Below, piece by piece: positions 25,025 through 38,150 of a stretch of DNA of 64,000 nt. This DNA is from Rostratula benghalensis (lineage: Eukaryota > Chordata > Aves > Charadriiformes > Rostratulidae). The number at the start of each line of letters is the position of its first letter. Position 1 is the stretch's first letter. The stretch lies in assembly GCA_013399305.1 (NCBI GenBank), contig VXAI01000277.1, positions 1 through 64,000 on the forward strand, given 5' to 3'. The notes beneath the pieces are model-generated. The model was given only the letters and a program-made list of their open reading frames with translations. It made no database searches and was not told where the DNA came from. A program made the position numbers and the translations under genes.

Positions 25025-25050
25025 TTGAAATGATCAGCAGATCATTTCAA
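25025..25050. repeat. Perfect 11-bp stem-loop
   Basis: ttgaaatgatc (25025-25035) and gatcatttcaa (25040-25050) are exact reverse complements around the tetraloop agca. Confidence 0.9.
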
Positions 25051-25287
25051 ACACTGACCACACTGCCAGACTCCATCAGTCCCATCACCCCCCCTTGAGA
25101 AAGAAGAGAGAAAGGAAAGGACAGCTGTCCCTCAGGATGACTGACTGCTAGACTAGGTTTTCCTGATCTCTGGAACTGGGATTGCATTTTTAAAATTTGT
25201 CATACTCCTCCTCATTTTTCCCCCTGGGGATTTTGGAGTCCACTGGCCTGTGAATATCTGTCTTCAGGTATTCCACATGGTCTAATT

Positions 25288-25328
25288 GCATGGTCTAAAT
25301 GAGAGTGGAGACAGCATTTAGACCATGC
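25288..25328. repeat. Perfect 14-bp stem-loop
   Basis: gcatggtctaaatg (25288-25301) pairs exactly with catttagaccatgc (25315-25328) across a 13-base loop. An imperfect third copy of the left arm, acatggtctaattg, lies directly upstream at 25275-25288. Confidence 0.9.
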
Positions 25329-25329
25329 G

Positions 25330-28300
25330 AGTCTTTTTCCTCCTCTGCTGCAACTACATCGTTGTACCATCCTCTTTCCTAGCAAATGCTAGAAGGCCTA
25401 TTTGAGATGCTTTCTGCAGTTGAGTGTGAACATTCTGAGCACCTCATAGCCTCACTTCACTTCAGCATTATGTTCATTTTCTATCTGTGTCTTGTTCCTG
25501 AGGCTAATGCTGTTGCTGTTTTAGAGGCTACAATAAGCTCCCTTGTGCGTTACATTCTGCAGCCCCACACAGATCCAGCAGCACCTGAGGCAGAGGCACA
25601 CCCAGATACCACACAGCTCTCCATTAGGTTGGGTCCTTGGCGAGTCTGGCTCAGGTCACCTCTCTGTAAAGGTAGAATATATATGACCTGAGTGTAGAGC
25701 ATCAGAGCCTAGATGTCCTCAGCTGAGCTTGTCTCTTTTAGCTCCATTTAAGAGCAATGTGGAAGGAGGTGCCCACATAATACAATTCAACTAATCTCAT
25801 TTATACATCTGCTTTAAGATGGAATGAATTGTGCCCCAGATTCACTGACTACAGATACTCAGATTGCGGTGACCAGAGCAGATAAAGATGTCTACAAGAC
25901 TGCCAGATGAACCGCACCCTCTGAGATAAGTTGCTCTGAAAGCAAGTGGTTAACTCAGCAATCTCCTGAGATGGGTCTTTCTCTTTTTCACTTTATATGA
26001 ACTCAAGGCAGATTCATAAGAAATTGAAACATATTCTTAAGTAAGAATGCTCATGAAATACATGGCACCATGTTGAACTAAACTAGTAGTGCATATTCTT
26101 TTGTAGATAAGGTATGTGAAGGTATGTTTAGTCTGTTCATGGTGAACAGCTGATTAGACTGAAGTAACATTTTGCAATTAACAAAAATGTGCTTGAGACA
26201 TGCAAAAGATTTCCCTACCCTGAGACTGTCACAGCATCAATGCCAGTCTGTGCAGGTGGTCAATCTCATAATTAATCAAGGATTTTCTCATATTGTTTTT
26301 TTTCCCCCCACGTCTTTGTTTTTTGAACTTTCTTGCTTGATCTGGAATAGTTCACTCCCATGCATTATTCACAGCTCAAAATCAGAGCCACATCAGGTAT
26401 CCCAGAAATGCCCCAGTTGTCTCTGGGCTGATGCATCTCTGCACAGAAGGACAATGAGGAGCAGTCACTCTGGCCATAAATTCCCTGCATAAACAGCAGT
26501 TTACAGAAGGGTCAAAGACTGGAGATTTTTAGAAAATGTTAAATGTTTTATTTACAGGCCACACTGGGGTCACCAGAGGTGCAGCTTCTGGGAACAAACC
26601 AAACTAATTCAAGGTTCAGGGAAAGAGTATAGATTTGTTTTAGAAAACATGTCTATTAGCCTCAAAGCTTGCCGAATTTCCCTTGCTGTGACAGCTCAGG
26701 TCAAATTCAGGTGACTTGGGTATAAAATGAGAATGATGCACCTGATGAAATGTATAAAAGACGTTGATCTGTGTGAACTCCCACCTCGGTGTATTGAGTT
26801 CACAAAGGAGCACACAATGGTGAAGGGATCTGAAAGGACTGTGTTCACGGAGTAGTACAGATGCCCTTTCAAAGAGCAGGCTGTCAACTGGCTAAAACAC
26901 AAGAATTGTTCTGAAACATCACATTCTGAAAGTCATCTCCGTTGTCTGAGCCATGCATGAATCTTCTCTTCCCCCTGGCTGCCCCTGGAGCTGTTCTCAC
27001 CATCCTGTGCAACTGCTGAATGCAACCCCCAGTCCAGAGTTCAGCATTTTCACACCTTCTGCTCCTCTCCAAACTCATCAGCAATAGTCAGAGCTGTTTC
27101 AGGCCTTCAGACATGGAGGTCAGCAGCAGCAAGGCACAAGGCTGGCAGCAGTGTGATGAAAATCTTGACTGCACATTAGAGTTCCTATAAAAACAAGCCT
27201 CTGGGGAATAATCTCATTATAGGTAACCATAACCTCATTATCTCACTATATAAGTTTACTCCCTGAGTATTACCTCACTAGATTCTTGTGTGCTGTGAAC
27301 CTGTTGTTTCTCTCATGGTCTTTTGCCTTACACTCCAATTATAAGTGGGTTTAGGCAGGCACCATCATGCGAAGATGCTTGTCTGGAGAGACCTGCTTTG
27401 CAGTGAGTGGGGGTTCGGAAGTGCTGCTGTATTACAAGCAGAAAACAGCCATCCTGCCCTTTCTGAGCAATCCTGGGTTCTGGAGGTGTCTGAGCAAACT
27501 ACATTACCATACCCAAAAATTTCTGAGGTACATCCTGACACAAATAAGGAGTCAGCCAGGAGAAGGGAGTACATGATTTTTGTGATGTCATGTGTGTTGC
27601 AGACCACCCCTTCAGCTCAGCGTGACTGACAGGATGGGTGGGCAGTATCACTGTTGTCTCATACTTGGCTGAAACAGGGAGAAGTGTATGGCTGAGCAGA
27701 AAAGCACATTTAGGAATTTCAGCTCTTTAGCAGGTGAGGCAGCTGCTCAGCAGGTATGAGTCTGGAAACAGTATGAAGGGCTCCTTGCTAAGGGACCTCA
27801 CACACAGGTTGCAGAGGTGGTAGTGAGGGGAGAATGAAAACAGCGTGGGTTTCTAAGCAAAAATACATTCGACCACAGAGATATAGACAATAATAAGTGG
27901 ATCAAGCTGGTGAGTGGACCTGGTAAAAGGATGTGTGAGGAAAAGCCTGAACCTGAGAGAGGAGAGACAGCTAGTGGGGAGACTGCCAGGGTCTCACAGC
28001 TGTGGATGCATAGGCAATGACAGATTTGTAAGACATCTCCAACATCACTTTCCCGGTCTGTAACTAGAGAGACAAGTAGAAATGAGAGATTTATTTCTGA
28101 GGGGAGCAGACCTAATTTTCAGTCTGCAGTCCAGGAGACAGTCTTCCTAGAAAAGACATTTTTATGCTACCAAGAACAATCATAAACACAGTTGTTCAGT
28201 GCAAGGCTAAATGTATCTTAATTTTCTCCTTCTCTCTTTCTAGATAAAAGGATTGGTTATTAAAGGGATAAACTAGACTGAAACAAAGAGAATGGAGAGC

Positions 28301-29460
28301 TGATCTACATGCAGCCTGCTAGGCAGAATAACACTGCCAGTTCACCTGAAGGTACAGCAGGGACCTGGCAGGGACAGAAGCCCAGATGCTGTGCAGCAGT
28401 AGGGACATTCCCTAAATAAAGATACTCCTCATATGTACATAGTAGGCCTACCTAAATGACATTTCAGGTTCTACATGCAAAATCTGGCACAGGTTAGAGC
28501 AAATATGGACCATCAGAGGGAATTAGTTAGATCCCAATGGTGGGGAAACCCTTTTATTAGGGCTCATAGCATGGGAATAGATACCCTGAAAACTAGTGAT
28601 GGTCCTTCCCCTTATGGCTCCTTACTCAGGGGCATTTAGGCTGCAGCAAACTGAGAACCAGCCCCTCAAGGGGGAATGGAGAACATCAGTTCCTGAAGTG
28701 AGCATTTCTTACAGTCACTGACCAAGCAAGAACCCAGAATAGACTCTCAAGTGTCTCTGCTGGGGTACCAAAGAAAAGGTTTCCATTTGAAAGTGTATTT
28801 ATAATATAAGGGTATGTCTGTTAATTGTATATGGGAATGCAATTAAATTCAGCAGAGCCATCATACCTAAAGTGCTATGTAAAAATTACATTGAAAGGAA
28901 CCCAGGAAGAACATTTGCCTAAGAAAAAGGCCATAGACATTCTATACTACTTCAAAGGAAAGGGGCACTGACAAGATATTAAAGCTTTTCCACATATAAA
29001 AAACACAGAGTCAGTTCAACTGAAACCATCCACAGTAGCAGCAAAGAAATAATTATGCTTTCTCTCTGCAGCACTATATTCATTCAAGATGCTATGGAAT
29101 CACACACACACACTACGAATGTACTTTAGATTATACTTCTCATGACTTTTGGCTGAGATTAGCAGAAAAAGGAGGTATCTAGAACAAGTCTTTCAGTAGC
29201 AATATAGTGATGTATAACAGTGGGTCACACTTTACTGAGAATGACTGCAGTGGTTTTTTTACTGGAATGCACCCAGTTATCGATACTATGGGAAACGAAG
29301 TCTAACCAACAAAATCATTACTGAAGTATACATCAGACTCTGATCCATATACATATATTATATACAGCAGTGACTATCACTGATACTGGGCTAGAAACTG
29401 GCAATATCTGCATAATAATAAAAATAAAACTAGGTCATGCAAACACAGAAATATTTTAGA
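25330..29460. other. No gene seen
   Basis: Unique DNA without identifiable repeats apart from a short CA run. 27.65-29.46 kb is almost free of long frames on either strand. Confidence 0.6.
29101..29113. repeat. (CA)n short microsatellite
   Basis: Six and a half CA units, uninterrupted. Confidence 0.8.
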
Positions 29461-29466
29461 ATTTGT

Positions 29467-29487
29467 AAAAAAAAAAAAAAAAAAAAA
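29467..29487. repeat. Poly-A tract, 21 bases
   Basis: Uninterrupted A21 within AT-rich DNA. I saw no AATAAA-terminated, intron-less coding remnant immediately upstream, so I do not call it a retrocopy tail. Confidence 0.95.
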
Positions 29488-29489
29488 GC

Positions 29490-32400
29490 AAGAAAACGTA
29501 AATGATAGGGAGACTCAGCCTGGAACTTTTCATTTAACTAATAATGGAATATTTCATTTCAGAGTATTTAAACCCTGCAAATCTGTTTGAATTTCTTTTT
29601 GAAGTTTAGTTCAGTTCTAGAATGAAAAAAAGTTTCTGATTAAACGAATAAACAAAGTTCTGTTTGTAATATCAAACCAAAAAGTTCTTCATCTTGTCTT
29701 CTAAAGCACATCATGGAGTGTGTCAGAACAAAGATGTTCTCCAAGAACAAAAGTACATCTTAATGAATTTGTGATCCCAATTCATCAAACCTTTCAACTT
29801 TCTAAACCTCATCTTTAGAGTAATGCTCTACATATAAAGAAAAGAACTTCCACTCTAGTTAACCTATTCTGATATTTTGTCCAACAGAAAACTGATAAAT
29901 AAGCTTTCCTCCCTATGAAATACTCATGGCAAAGTAGTTGTGTATACACACATAAAAATATTTGCGTGTGTGTGTCTATATAACGGAGGAGACAACAAAC
30001 TTGTGAGAATACCCAGGTGGGAAAGGTGTTTACAGGAGGGAACTTGTGCTGCAAACAGCAACAACAGGAGGGGAAGGGCGGGGGAATTCTGGACAAAACT
30101 GTTCTTTGCAGTGCCAGGGAGCAGATGCCCACAGATGCGGTGGGAGCTTTGTTGCCTGTAGAGGTACCAGCGGCAATGGCTGTGGCAAGCTGGGAAAGCT
30201 GGTGCTCAGCTTTCAGCTTTAGAGCTCTTTAAGAGCAGTGGAACTGCTGTCTCCATGAGTGCCCCTGGCAAGTCTGTGGTGGCTGTGGGGTTTTATTTTT
30301 GTTGTGTTTGACTGGGAAGACACAGGACAAAAGTCACTTCAGAGGGTTCTGTTTAATGTCAGGTTTTATCCAGGGACATATGCTTGAGGGAAGCTGGTCT
30401 CTGGAGCTCAGTGAAATACTACCATGGTTTCCCCATCTCCACATGATGTATGGACCACTCATCCCTGTCCTGAGACCCCCTGCTCTCCTTGATAGTAAGC
30501 AGAGGCATGGCAGTCCCAGCATGAGTTCTACGAATTGAAGGAAAATGCTGGGATTCACAGGGACATGCAAGGTTTTCTCCTCCTCCTAGCTTCAAGTGGA
30601 TATCCACAGGCTCAAGATCGGGTGTTTCAGATTACATGAGTGTTATTTTCATCTTCCTCAGGAAGTCTTTATTCTCAGGGTGCTGGTTACAGACCCATTC
30701 AGAGTAAGGAGTGTAAGCTGATCTCTGGGCTCTCAGTGCCTGCAATGCTTAATCACATCCCACTCTAAAAGGAACCATCTGATGTCAAGATTTAGTTGAT
30801 AAGAATATGGGACACATTAGTCATGGAAGAGCTGCCATACATAGAGCAACAACAACATGGAGATTACCTTGATATGGCTGTCCTTCTTAGCACATGTGGA
30901 CAAGGAGAACTATTAATACCTAAAAACCAGAAACTTAATTCCTTTTGCTTCTGCTAATCAGCATCCTGCCTTTTGTTATATGAGACCACCATCCTCTGCA
31001 CCAGAGGCATACTATAAAAGCATAAATAGCATAAGAAAGCTGCTGTAAAAGGGTGTATAGATCAACTCACAAGATCCTTCCTTTCAAACAATTGTGGTTT
31101 CATTATTAGGGATAATTGTATTCTCAGTTGTTTGCAATTGAACATTGCAAAACCTGTACTCTATGCCCTTTCAATATACATATGAAAAGCATGATAGTAT
31201 TTAATTAAATCAGTTCTTAGATGAGTAGTAGAGCTCCTAATGAGGCAAAGTGCTCAGGAGAATGCCCAGAGTGCAGTATGAGTAGTTATATCAAAATCTC
31301 TTGGTGGGATGAATTAGAAACTAGGTTAATGAGCCTGGCTGTGCCAAGGCAGAACCTGGAGCATGAGATGATAGGCAGAACCTGTCACTGGGAAGCTCTA
31401 CAACCTAGGGAGCTTGGGTGCAGCTTGGGTTTCCCACCTCTCATCAGCCAAGAGGAGGAAGAAGAGTGTCACTGGGAGCCTAAGACACAGTCCACTGCAT
31501 TTGTGCCACAGCTGGAGAGGTTTTCTTCCCTGCCTCAAACCAAAGACAGACACAGAACAAATGCATCACTGACCTCATGTTCCGTGAGCTCAGGATGTGA
31601 GCGTGGGCCCAGAGCCATACAGACACCTACAGTTTTGTTAAGGAGAGGACAAACATGTAGAAAATCCCACTCAGCATAAATTAGACCATATTCCCTTCTT
31701 GTGCAGTTCAAGATCTGTTCCACCATGCACTAGGAATATTTGTGAGATGTTAGCCATCTGCCAAGCCCTCTGAATCCACCTTTCTGCCACAGTCCTCTGT
31801 GGGTATGTAGCACATCAACAACATTTCCCACATCACCAAGCTGCCAGAAGTTAATAACACATTGTTACTTTTGGAGATCCAGCACTATGGGTAAGACATT
31901 AAAGAATGATTTTTTATATTTTCCTGCATGCTTTTCACTTCAGACCACAGCACATTGCTCTACACACTTTCTATTTGAAAACTGTGTCTTTTTAAAAAAG
32001 CTGAAAACTTATCCAGAAGGTGATAAGATCACTGCTGACTACTTGGGTAACTTCTGACACCACATCTGCCCTCCATTACCTCTGTGTCATACACTGGGTT
32101 CAAAGCATCAGTCCCCTCTGTGAACACCAGAAATCAAATGCAGCCTCTGTTTCTACAGATCAGGGCTTACTTACCCCTTGCTGCAATTGCAAAGGAGAAC
32201 ATAACAAGGTCTAGTAACACCAAGGCTTGCAGAGGTGCTCTGCAGGAGATGTCTGTGCTGGCCTGGGCTGGGTGAGTGCTTGCAATGCAATCATCCCAGC
32301 TGCAGGAGGGTCACTGGAGTAGGAGTGGATCTGACAAAGCAGCTATTGCAGGTACAGGAACTCTTTGCTTGCAGATGAACACTAATGGCCAGATTTGGTC

Positions 32401-33515
32401 TTTAGACATCCCAAAGTGCCAACAAAGGCAAGAAATGTGAGTTAAGACATCAAAGTCTGGCCTCAGCTTTAAGGAGAGCAGATTAATAGTCATTGAGGAA
32501 ATATCACCCTGCGCTGGGTGCATAACATCCAAGTCATTACCGGTAAGATAAAGCAGGTCTCAGTGTCAACCACCTTCAGGGAAATGGAAGACTGACCTTC
32601 AGGGCAGGTGAGCTGGGCAGAACTCCCCTGGTTCAGGAGTTCAAGACAAGCTCTAAAGGAGCAAAGTAAGATGAGGTAAGTGACAGATGTATGGGAATAA
32701 GTTATGCAACCAATTTGAGAAAATCCTCTTAAACTGCAGGAAGAAACACCCCTAAAAACCTTATACAAGGTGACATGAACATGTATCCTTTAGCCTGTTG
32801 TCTGGGGTATTTTCCAAATGCCAGCATGGCCTAGATAAAGAGGTTTCCTGAAAAAACTTAGAGGCAAGAGGAAAGTGCTCCCACCATGGTAACACTACTG
32901 GGGAGGATACAGTTGTTTCTCCTTTCAAAGAAACTTTATCAGCTCTACACAAGGACATTTATTTTTGGTTTTTTCTAAAGAATCCAAGGCACATTGCCTT
33001 TCCTTTTTCTCTAAGTAATGGAAAAGGGACATTTTCCTCGACCTCTGCATCAGTACTGATAACAACACTTAGAAATTCATGAACAAGCCATTAGGGCCAT
33101 AAAATTAGCTCTTCCACTTTCTAAGAATATTTTACGATGCAAATAGTCCAGAGAGCCAAAGATGTCAGGACCCAGAAATCAGCAGGAGTTCTGTAAAATT
33201 CAACATGTTCTGCATTTGTAAAAGTTATCTGAAACATACAAGGGAAGCTGAACCCATCAGAGACTTTGGTGCAGGTATTCACAAAGGTCTGTGAATCAAA
33301 GTGATCATGTCTTACTTGGTACATACCTGAATTGCAGACCTTAGTGTATGAAAAGAATCTTTAATGAAATACGGATACTTAGAGTACTTGGTTTTGATTT
33401 TTTTCAGAGGACCTGATTTTAAAAGTCTTGTCAATAACATTCTAAGTGTTTTTTCTCTGACATTTCATTTTTAAATTGAGATGAGTATCTTGCATAAATG
33501 ATCATTAAAAGTGCA
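29490..33515. other. No recognisable gene
   Basis: Unique DNA. The + frame at 31221-31679 (152 codons) is within chance expectation and shows no domain. Confidence 0.55.
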
Positions 33516-33520
33516 TTCAG

Positions 33521-33584
33521 TGAGTGAATGAATGAATGAATGAATGAATGAATGAATGAATGAATGAATAAATGAATGAATGAA
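33521..33584. repeat. (AATG)n tetranucleotide microsatellite
   Basis: About 16 units of TGAA/AATG with one G-to-A interruption (aataaatg near 33570). Read on the minus strand it gives a periodic FIHS peptide, which has no coding significance. Confidence 0.95.
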
Positions 33585-33589
33585 GAGCA

Positions 33590-36500
33590 GAAACTGTTGG
33601 CAGAATTTTCACTTGCTCTTCCATAAAAAGAAAAGATTATAAATTTTCCCATTAAAATGTTATGGAATAAAATCCCTTCCTTTTTACCATGCTTAGTTTC
33701 CAGCAAAAAAATAACATAATATTACCCAGTACATTCCTGAAATAGGCACTAGATTCTTGGATACTTCAGTAGCTTTCAGCTAAATTATCTGATCCTGAAT
33801 TTATGTAATTGATCAACAATATTTCTTTTCTCAGATCATCAAATTTATTCAAAACTGCAAGTCTTGCAGTTGAAAAAATATAAAAACAGAGAGCAACAGC
33901 AAACAATATGACAGTTAGCAATGCTAAAAATCTCATGCATTTTGAGTGCAGCTCCTGGTTTCTGAAAGTCTGTCTGAGAATGCCTTCCCTGGCCCTTGGC
34001 AGGATTTACTAGGTCATCAAAACATGCTATACCGTGCTAGCCAATATCACAGTCAGAATAGAATTTAATTTAATCTCCAGAAGCAAGCCTCATGAAGCTG
34101 TGTTTATTTGGGTCTTGCAGCTTGTTAAGTGTGGGTGAGTCTGGAGCAAGGCACAAGGAGATGATGAGGGATGCTGGCACACCAGGACCCTGCTCCAGCC
34201 TGAAAGCCAGACGATGCATAAGCTTTTTCCCTTCCACATCAGTTCCTGCAGCTGATCATTTAAAAAGATTTAAACTGATTTTTTGTCCTCTGAACTACCC
34301 AAGAACACCAGGTTATGGGATTATTCTTGTCATGAGTGTGTTTCTTATGTCTTATTACACACACGCATGCACACAAAGATCATGGATGCCCAAATGGCCT
34401 TATTCATAACAAGGGCATCACATTGCAAAGACTAGTTAGACCCAGATGATTTTTTTTTAAATTCAGTTGCCCTTCTGTGCCTCTCTCTCGGGTGCTCACA
34501 TGAATTAAGTCCCTAATCTTTTGAGCTTTTCCCACCATATGTTATTAGAGCAATTGGTTTTGCAGGGATATCTTTGATATCATTAAAATAACTCATAGTT
34601 GGATCTTACTGACTGAAATGGGATGTTAGTTACTTCATCATACTTCCTTGACCCAAATCCTTCAAAACACATAGGCAGAAGAAGCAGTCCATTCTCCGAC
34701 ACACTTTCCTTTCCAAAACTGTTTGTTAGTTGGGGGAAGAACAGCAAGTCACACATGCTATGAAAATGAGATGGAGGGGATGCCACATCATCAGGCCTGC
34801 TGACCACCACCACAGGATCCACCCTTGCCACCCAGACCCATTGATCCTTCATCTCCCTTCCCACTCCTCATTCTTGCCTATGCCAGACCAATGTCAGGAA
34901 CATGGGATAGGGACAGGCACCTTAGCTAACAGACAGCTTTGCATGACCAGGAATAAAAAGGTTTTGGCAAACAAAGTTTAAGAGAAACTATGAAGTTGCA
35001 CTTTGTTCCAGGGGGTTTGTAGTTCCTCACCTCTGGCCCTGTTTAACACTATAATTACTCTCTTAAATTTCTCTTTATTTAACGTCACCCAGCCTGTCTT
35101 CTTCTGTTACCATTTATTTAACTGAAACAGGCAGAGACTGATATTGAAGGCAGGCATGGAGCCAGCATGTTAAAATCTGCTATTAATTTAAGGTTCTGGG
35201 GCTAGTTTCCTAGCCATTATCACATTTCAGAGAAAATGAATTTTCTTTCTCTCTGTCAAATGATGGCTGATCTAGATCTAATTAGGGTCAGTTTCACCTA
35301 AAGATGAGTCATTTACATTCTGAATACATGGCTTCCAAATTATTGTTTTGGTTTAAAATCAGACATGAGCAAATCCATGCATACCTTTCGTAGATGGCAC
35401 TGAAGATAAAAATAAGTGGATTTTCTTCTACAAATACCTTTCCCAGCAAAAGGATGGCAGCTGGATGATGAAAAAAAGATATAGTTCAGGATAAGGACAA
35501 ATAAGATTAAGGGTAATTGCAGAACGTAGCTTTCTGAAGTGCAGGAAAAGTGGCCTTTATGAGACTTACTGGGAAAAAAAAAAAAAAAANNNNNNNNNNN
35601 NNNNNNNNNNNNNNNNNNNNNNNNNNNNNNNNNNNNNNNNNNNNNNNNNNNNNNNNNNNNNNNNNNNNNNNNNNNNNNNNNNNNNNNNNNNNNNNNNNNN
35701 NNNNNNNNNNNNNNNNNNNNNNNNNNNNNNNNNNNNNNNNNNNNNNNNNNNNNNNNNNNNNNNNNNNNNNNNNNNNNNNNNNNNNNNNNNNNNNGGGGGG
35801 AGAGAAAAGATTCTTTAATACAACACTGAAATTCTTTAGCAGTATTGGCAAATTCTAAACCCAGTTAGGAAAATAACTCTTCTTGCTAAATATGCCAAAA
35901 TCCCATCCCCTATTTAGGTGGGAGTCATTTGTAAAATCAGTATGTATTATAGAAAAACTAAACGAGCAAAACTCAATAACACAGCATCTTGTAGCCTTAC
36001 TTTGCCAGGAAAGCGTTGAAAACATGAATTTCTGTCATCACTGTCGCTACACCTCTTTTTGGCCTACATTCACTACTACTTCCACTCTATGTTTCACTGG
36101 AAAAACAAGAATTAGCATTGGAGACACATCTCTTCTGTCCTCCACTCCAAAACCTGGCCCATTACCAGGACAATGCCAAAGCATTCAGCTGAGGCTAATG
36201 GAGACAGCTGAGACATAAGCCCTTTGGTCTAAGGAAATAATAAGGTCTCTGAAGTACACCATGAAATTAAATCTTATGCATCTTTTTATGAGATCCAATA
36301 ATATCTTCTTATTTTGTGTTTTAAATAACTTTGCCACTAGTGGAACTATTACTTTGTCATTTCCTTCCTCAGAGGAGGTCTTATCAGTAAATTCACAAGT
36401 AAATCCTCATGAGACGTGTAGATGACACCAATTTGCTGCTGTTCAGTGGGATTAAGCAAAGCAGACTTCTGGTATCAGCAAGGGGAAGCCGAGTTATTTA

Positions 36501-38120
36501 GGGCAGCCTATAAATCACTCAAGCACCAGGAGGATCTGGCATTGGTGGGACTCTGAAGAGTCCTTTTCCTGCAGATCCTTTCCCTACCGTGTATCCACTG
36601 CGGGACAGCAGTGTTAGCATATTTGCACAAACTTTCTAGATTAAGTGTATCTATCTTTCATATGTGAGCTCCTAGGACTGAGTTGAATTTTTCTTTTCAC
36701 CTTAAAAATGGGCTTATAATCATTACCACTTGTTTTGGTGGGGATAGAATGATAGAGTACAATGAATTGCAAAACTCAGAGAAGCAATGGAGTTATTTGT
36801 TGTTTTACAAGAAATAGGGATAGTCCAGGTTTGTATTTCCTACAAAATTTTGAGTCATTACATTTTCCCCAGGGCCTGAAGCATTCTGTTCATTTTAGAA
36901 CTCAGCAAAATCAGTACTTTTGCATTTGGAATTTTTCTCTGATCTCGGAAAGCCCCAAGATCCATCACTCACCACACACCAAGCATCAATGATCGATGTC
37001 AAACACACATCAATGAAACTGTGGGGTGTGCCTATACGCAGCTCAGGATCGGGTCCCTGCAGGAATAAACCCAACAGGCCAAAATTTCTTATCCCAAGAA
37101 CACAGATAGATTTAGGTCCTCTATTTCAACCTTTACCAAACTGCAATAGCAAACCAGGGGGAACAGGTATTTTGATCAAAACTTACAAAGTTCAGCCACA
37201 TATCCAAAAGGTGGTGTTTCCATCTTCTACAGTAGTGGGAGAAGAGATGCCATGTAAGTGCATAGGTGGCTCAGAGAGTAGCACTGTGGTTCCCAGAGTG
37301 CAGAGGGAGGGGTGCACAGTAGTCTAATTGAAGCCTTCTGGGAGTGAATGGCTGTGGAAATTCAGTTATGGTTTTCAGCAGGATGGTTATCTTACTTTAA
37401 TCAGCTGCAAGCAATCACAGTCTAAACTGGCCTCTTAACTTTGCGTGCACTTTCCGCTCACAACAACCAAGCTCCTGCTTGGACCCTCAGCTAATTTGAG
37501 TCAGCCATACTTGAGTAATAATAATTTCAACATTATGTCACAACTTACCCAATAACAAAAAGTTCACCCCATGCCAAACTCATCCCTGGTTCACCACTAA
37601 ACTCCATGAAGTTATTCTAGCCGTGGACTTGGCACAGAAGTGGTTTAAGTTTCCAGTCTGATCCTATTTAGCGCTAGGTCTGATATTCTGTTTCACATCT
37701 ATTGAGCACTTCTCTCTTTGATCTTATGAGCTGTTTATTTTATATCTGCCTTGTTATTGTGGTTCTTGTTTACAAGCTGCAGCCTAGCATTGCAGTAATT
37801 GCACATACACATGCCCCGACATACACAGATGCACAGACCAGATCATTGCTGGACTTGATCAACTTTTACTTCTGAGAACTTTTCCATCTTCTTTCACAAG
37901 TGCCGTCTACCTCAAATAAGCACTGCAGTTTACAGAAAAATTGTTAAGAAACCAGAGATGAGGCTCAAATTCTGCATCTTCAGCTAAGGCTTGACTGCAA
38001 ATACAGAGTCGGCCTTCAGACAACATTCGCAATGCAGGCATGCAAGTAGTTGTCCACGCAGCCTTTATGGCACAGTGAGAGATTTTGTCAAACAGAAAAG
38101 GCAGAAAGTTCTTTCAGAGA
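33590..38120. other. No gene seen; contains one assembly gap
   Basis: AT-rich unique sequence on both sides of the 35.6 kb gap. A faint CR1-like pair of words near 36.38-36.44 kb is not enough to call an element. Confidence 0.6.
35574..35800. other. Assembly gap between poly-A and poly-G
   Basis: Sixteen A (35574-35589) run into 205 N (35590-35794) and the sequence resumes with GGGGGG. The true tract is likely an A/G homopurine run of unknown length. Confidence 0.97.
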
Positions 38121-38124
38121 AAAA

Positions 38125-38150
38125 GGTGGGGGGGGAGGGGGGGGGAAGGG
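38125..38150 (+). repeat. G-rich tract (G8 A G9)
   Basis: Eight G (38128-38135), A, nine G (38137-38145), AA, GGG. There are enough G for an intramolecular quadruplex. Confidence 0.9.

Noticed and set aside
31221..31679. + strand open frame of 152 codons
   Set aside because: No domain recognised; preceded directly by a stop and within chance length.
33521..33584. Periodic FIHS peptide on the minus strand
   Set aside because: It is the translation of a tetranucleotide microsatellite, not a protein repeat.
36375..36445. Possible internal CR1 words (cttatcagtaaattcac and gatgacaccaa)
   Set aside because: The two words are separated by unrelated sequence and nothing on either side extends the match.
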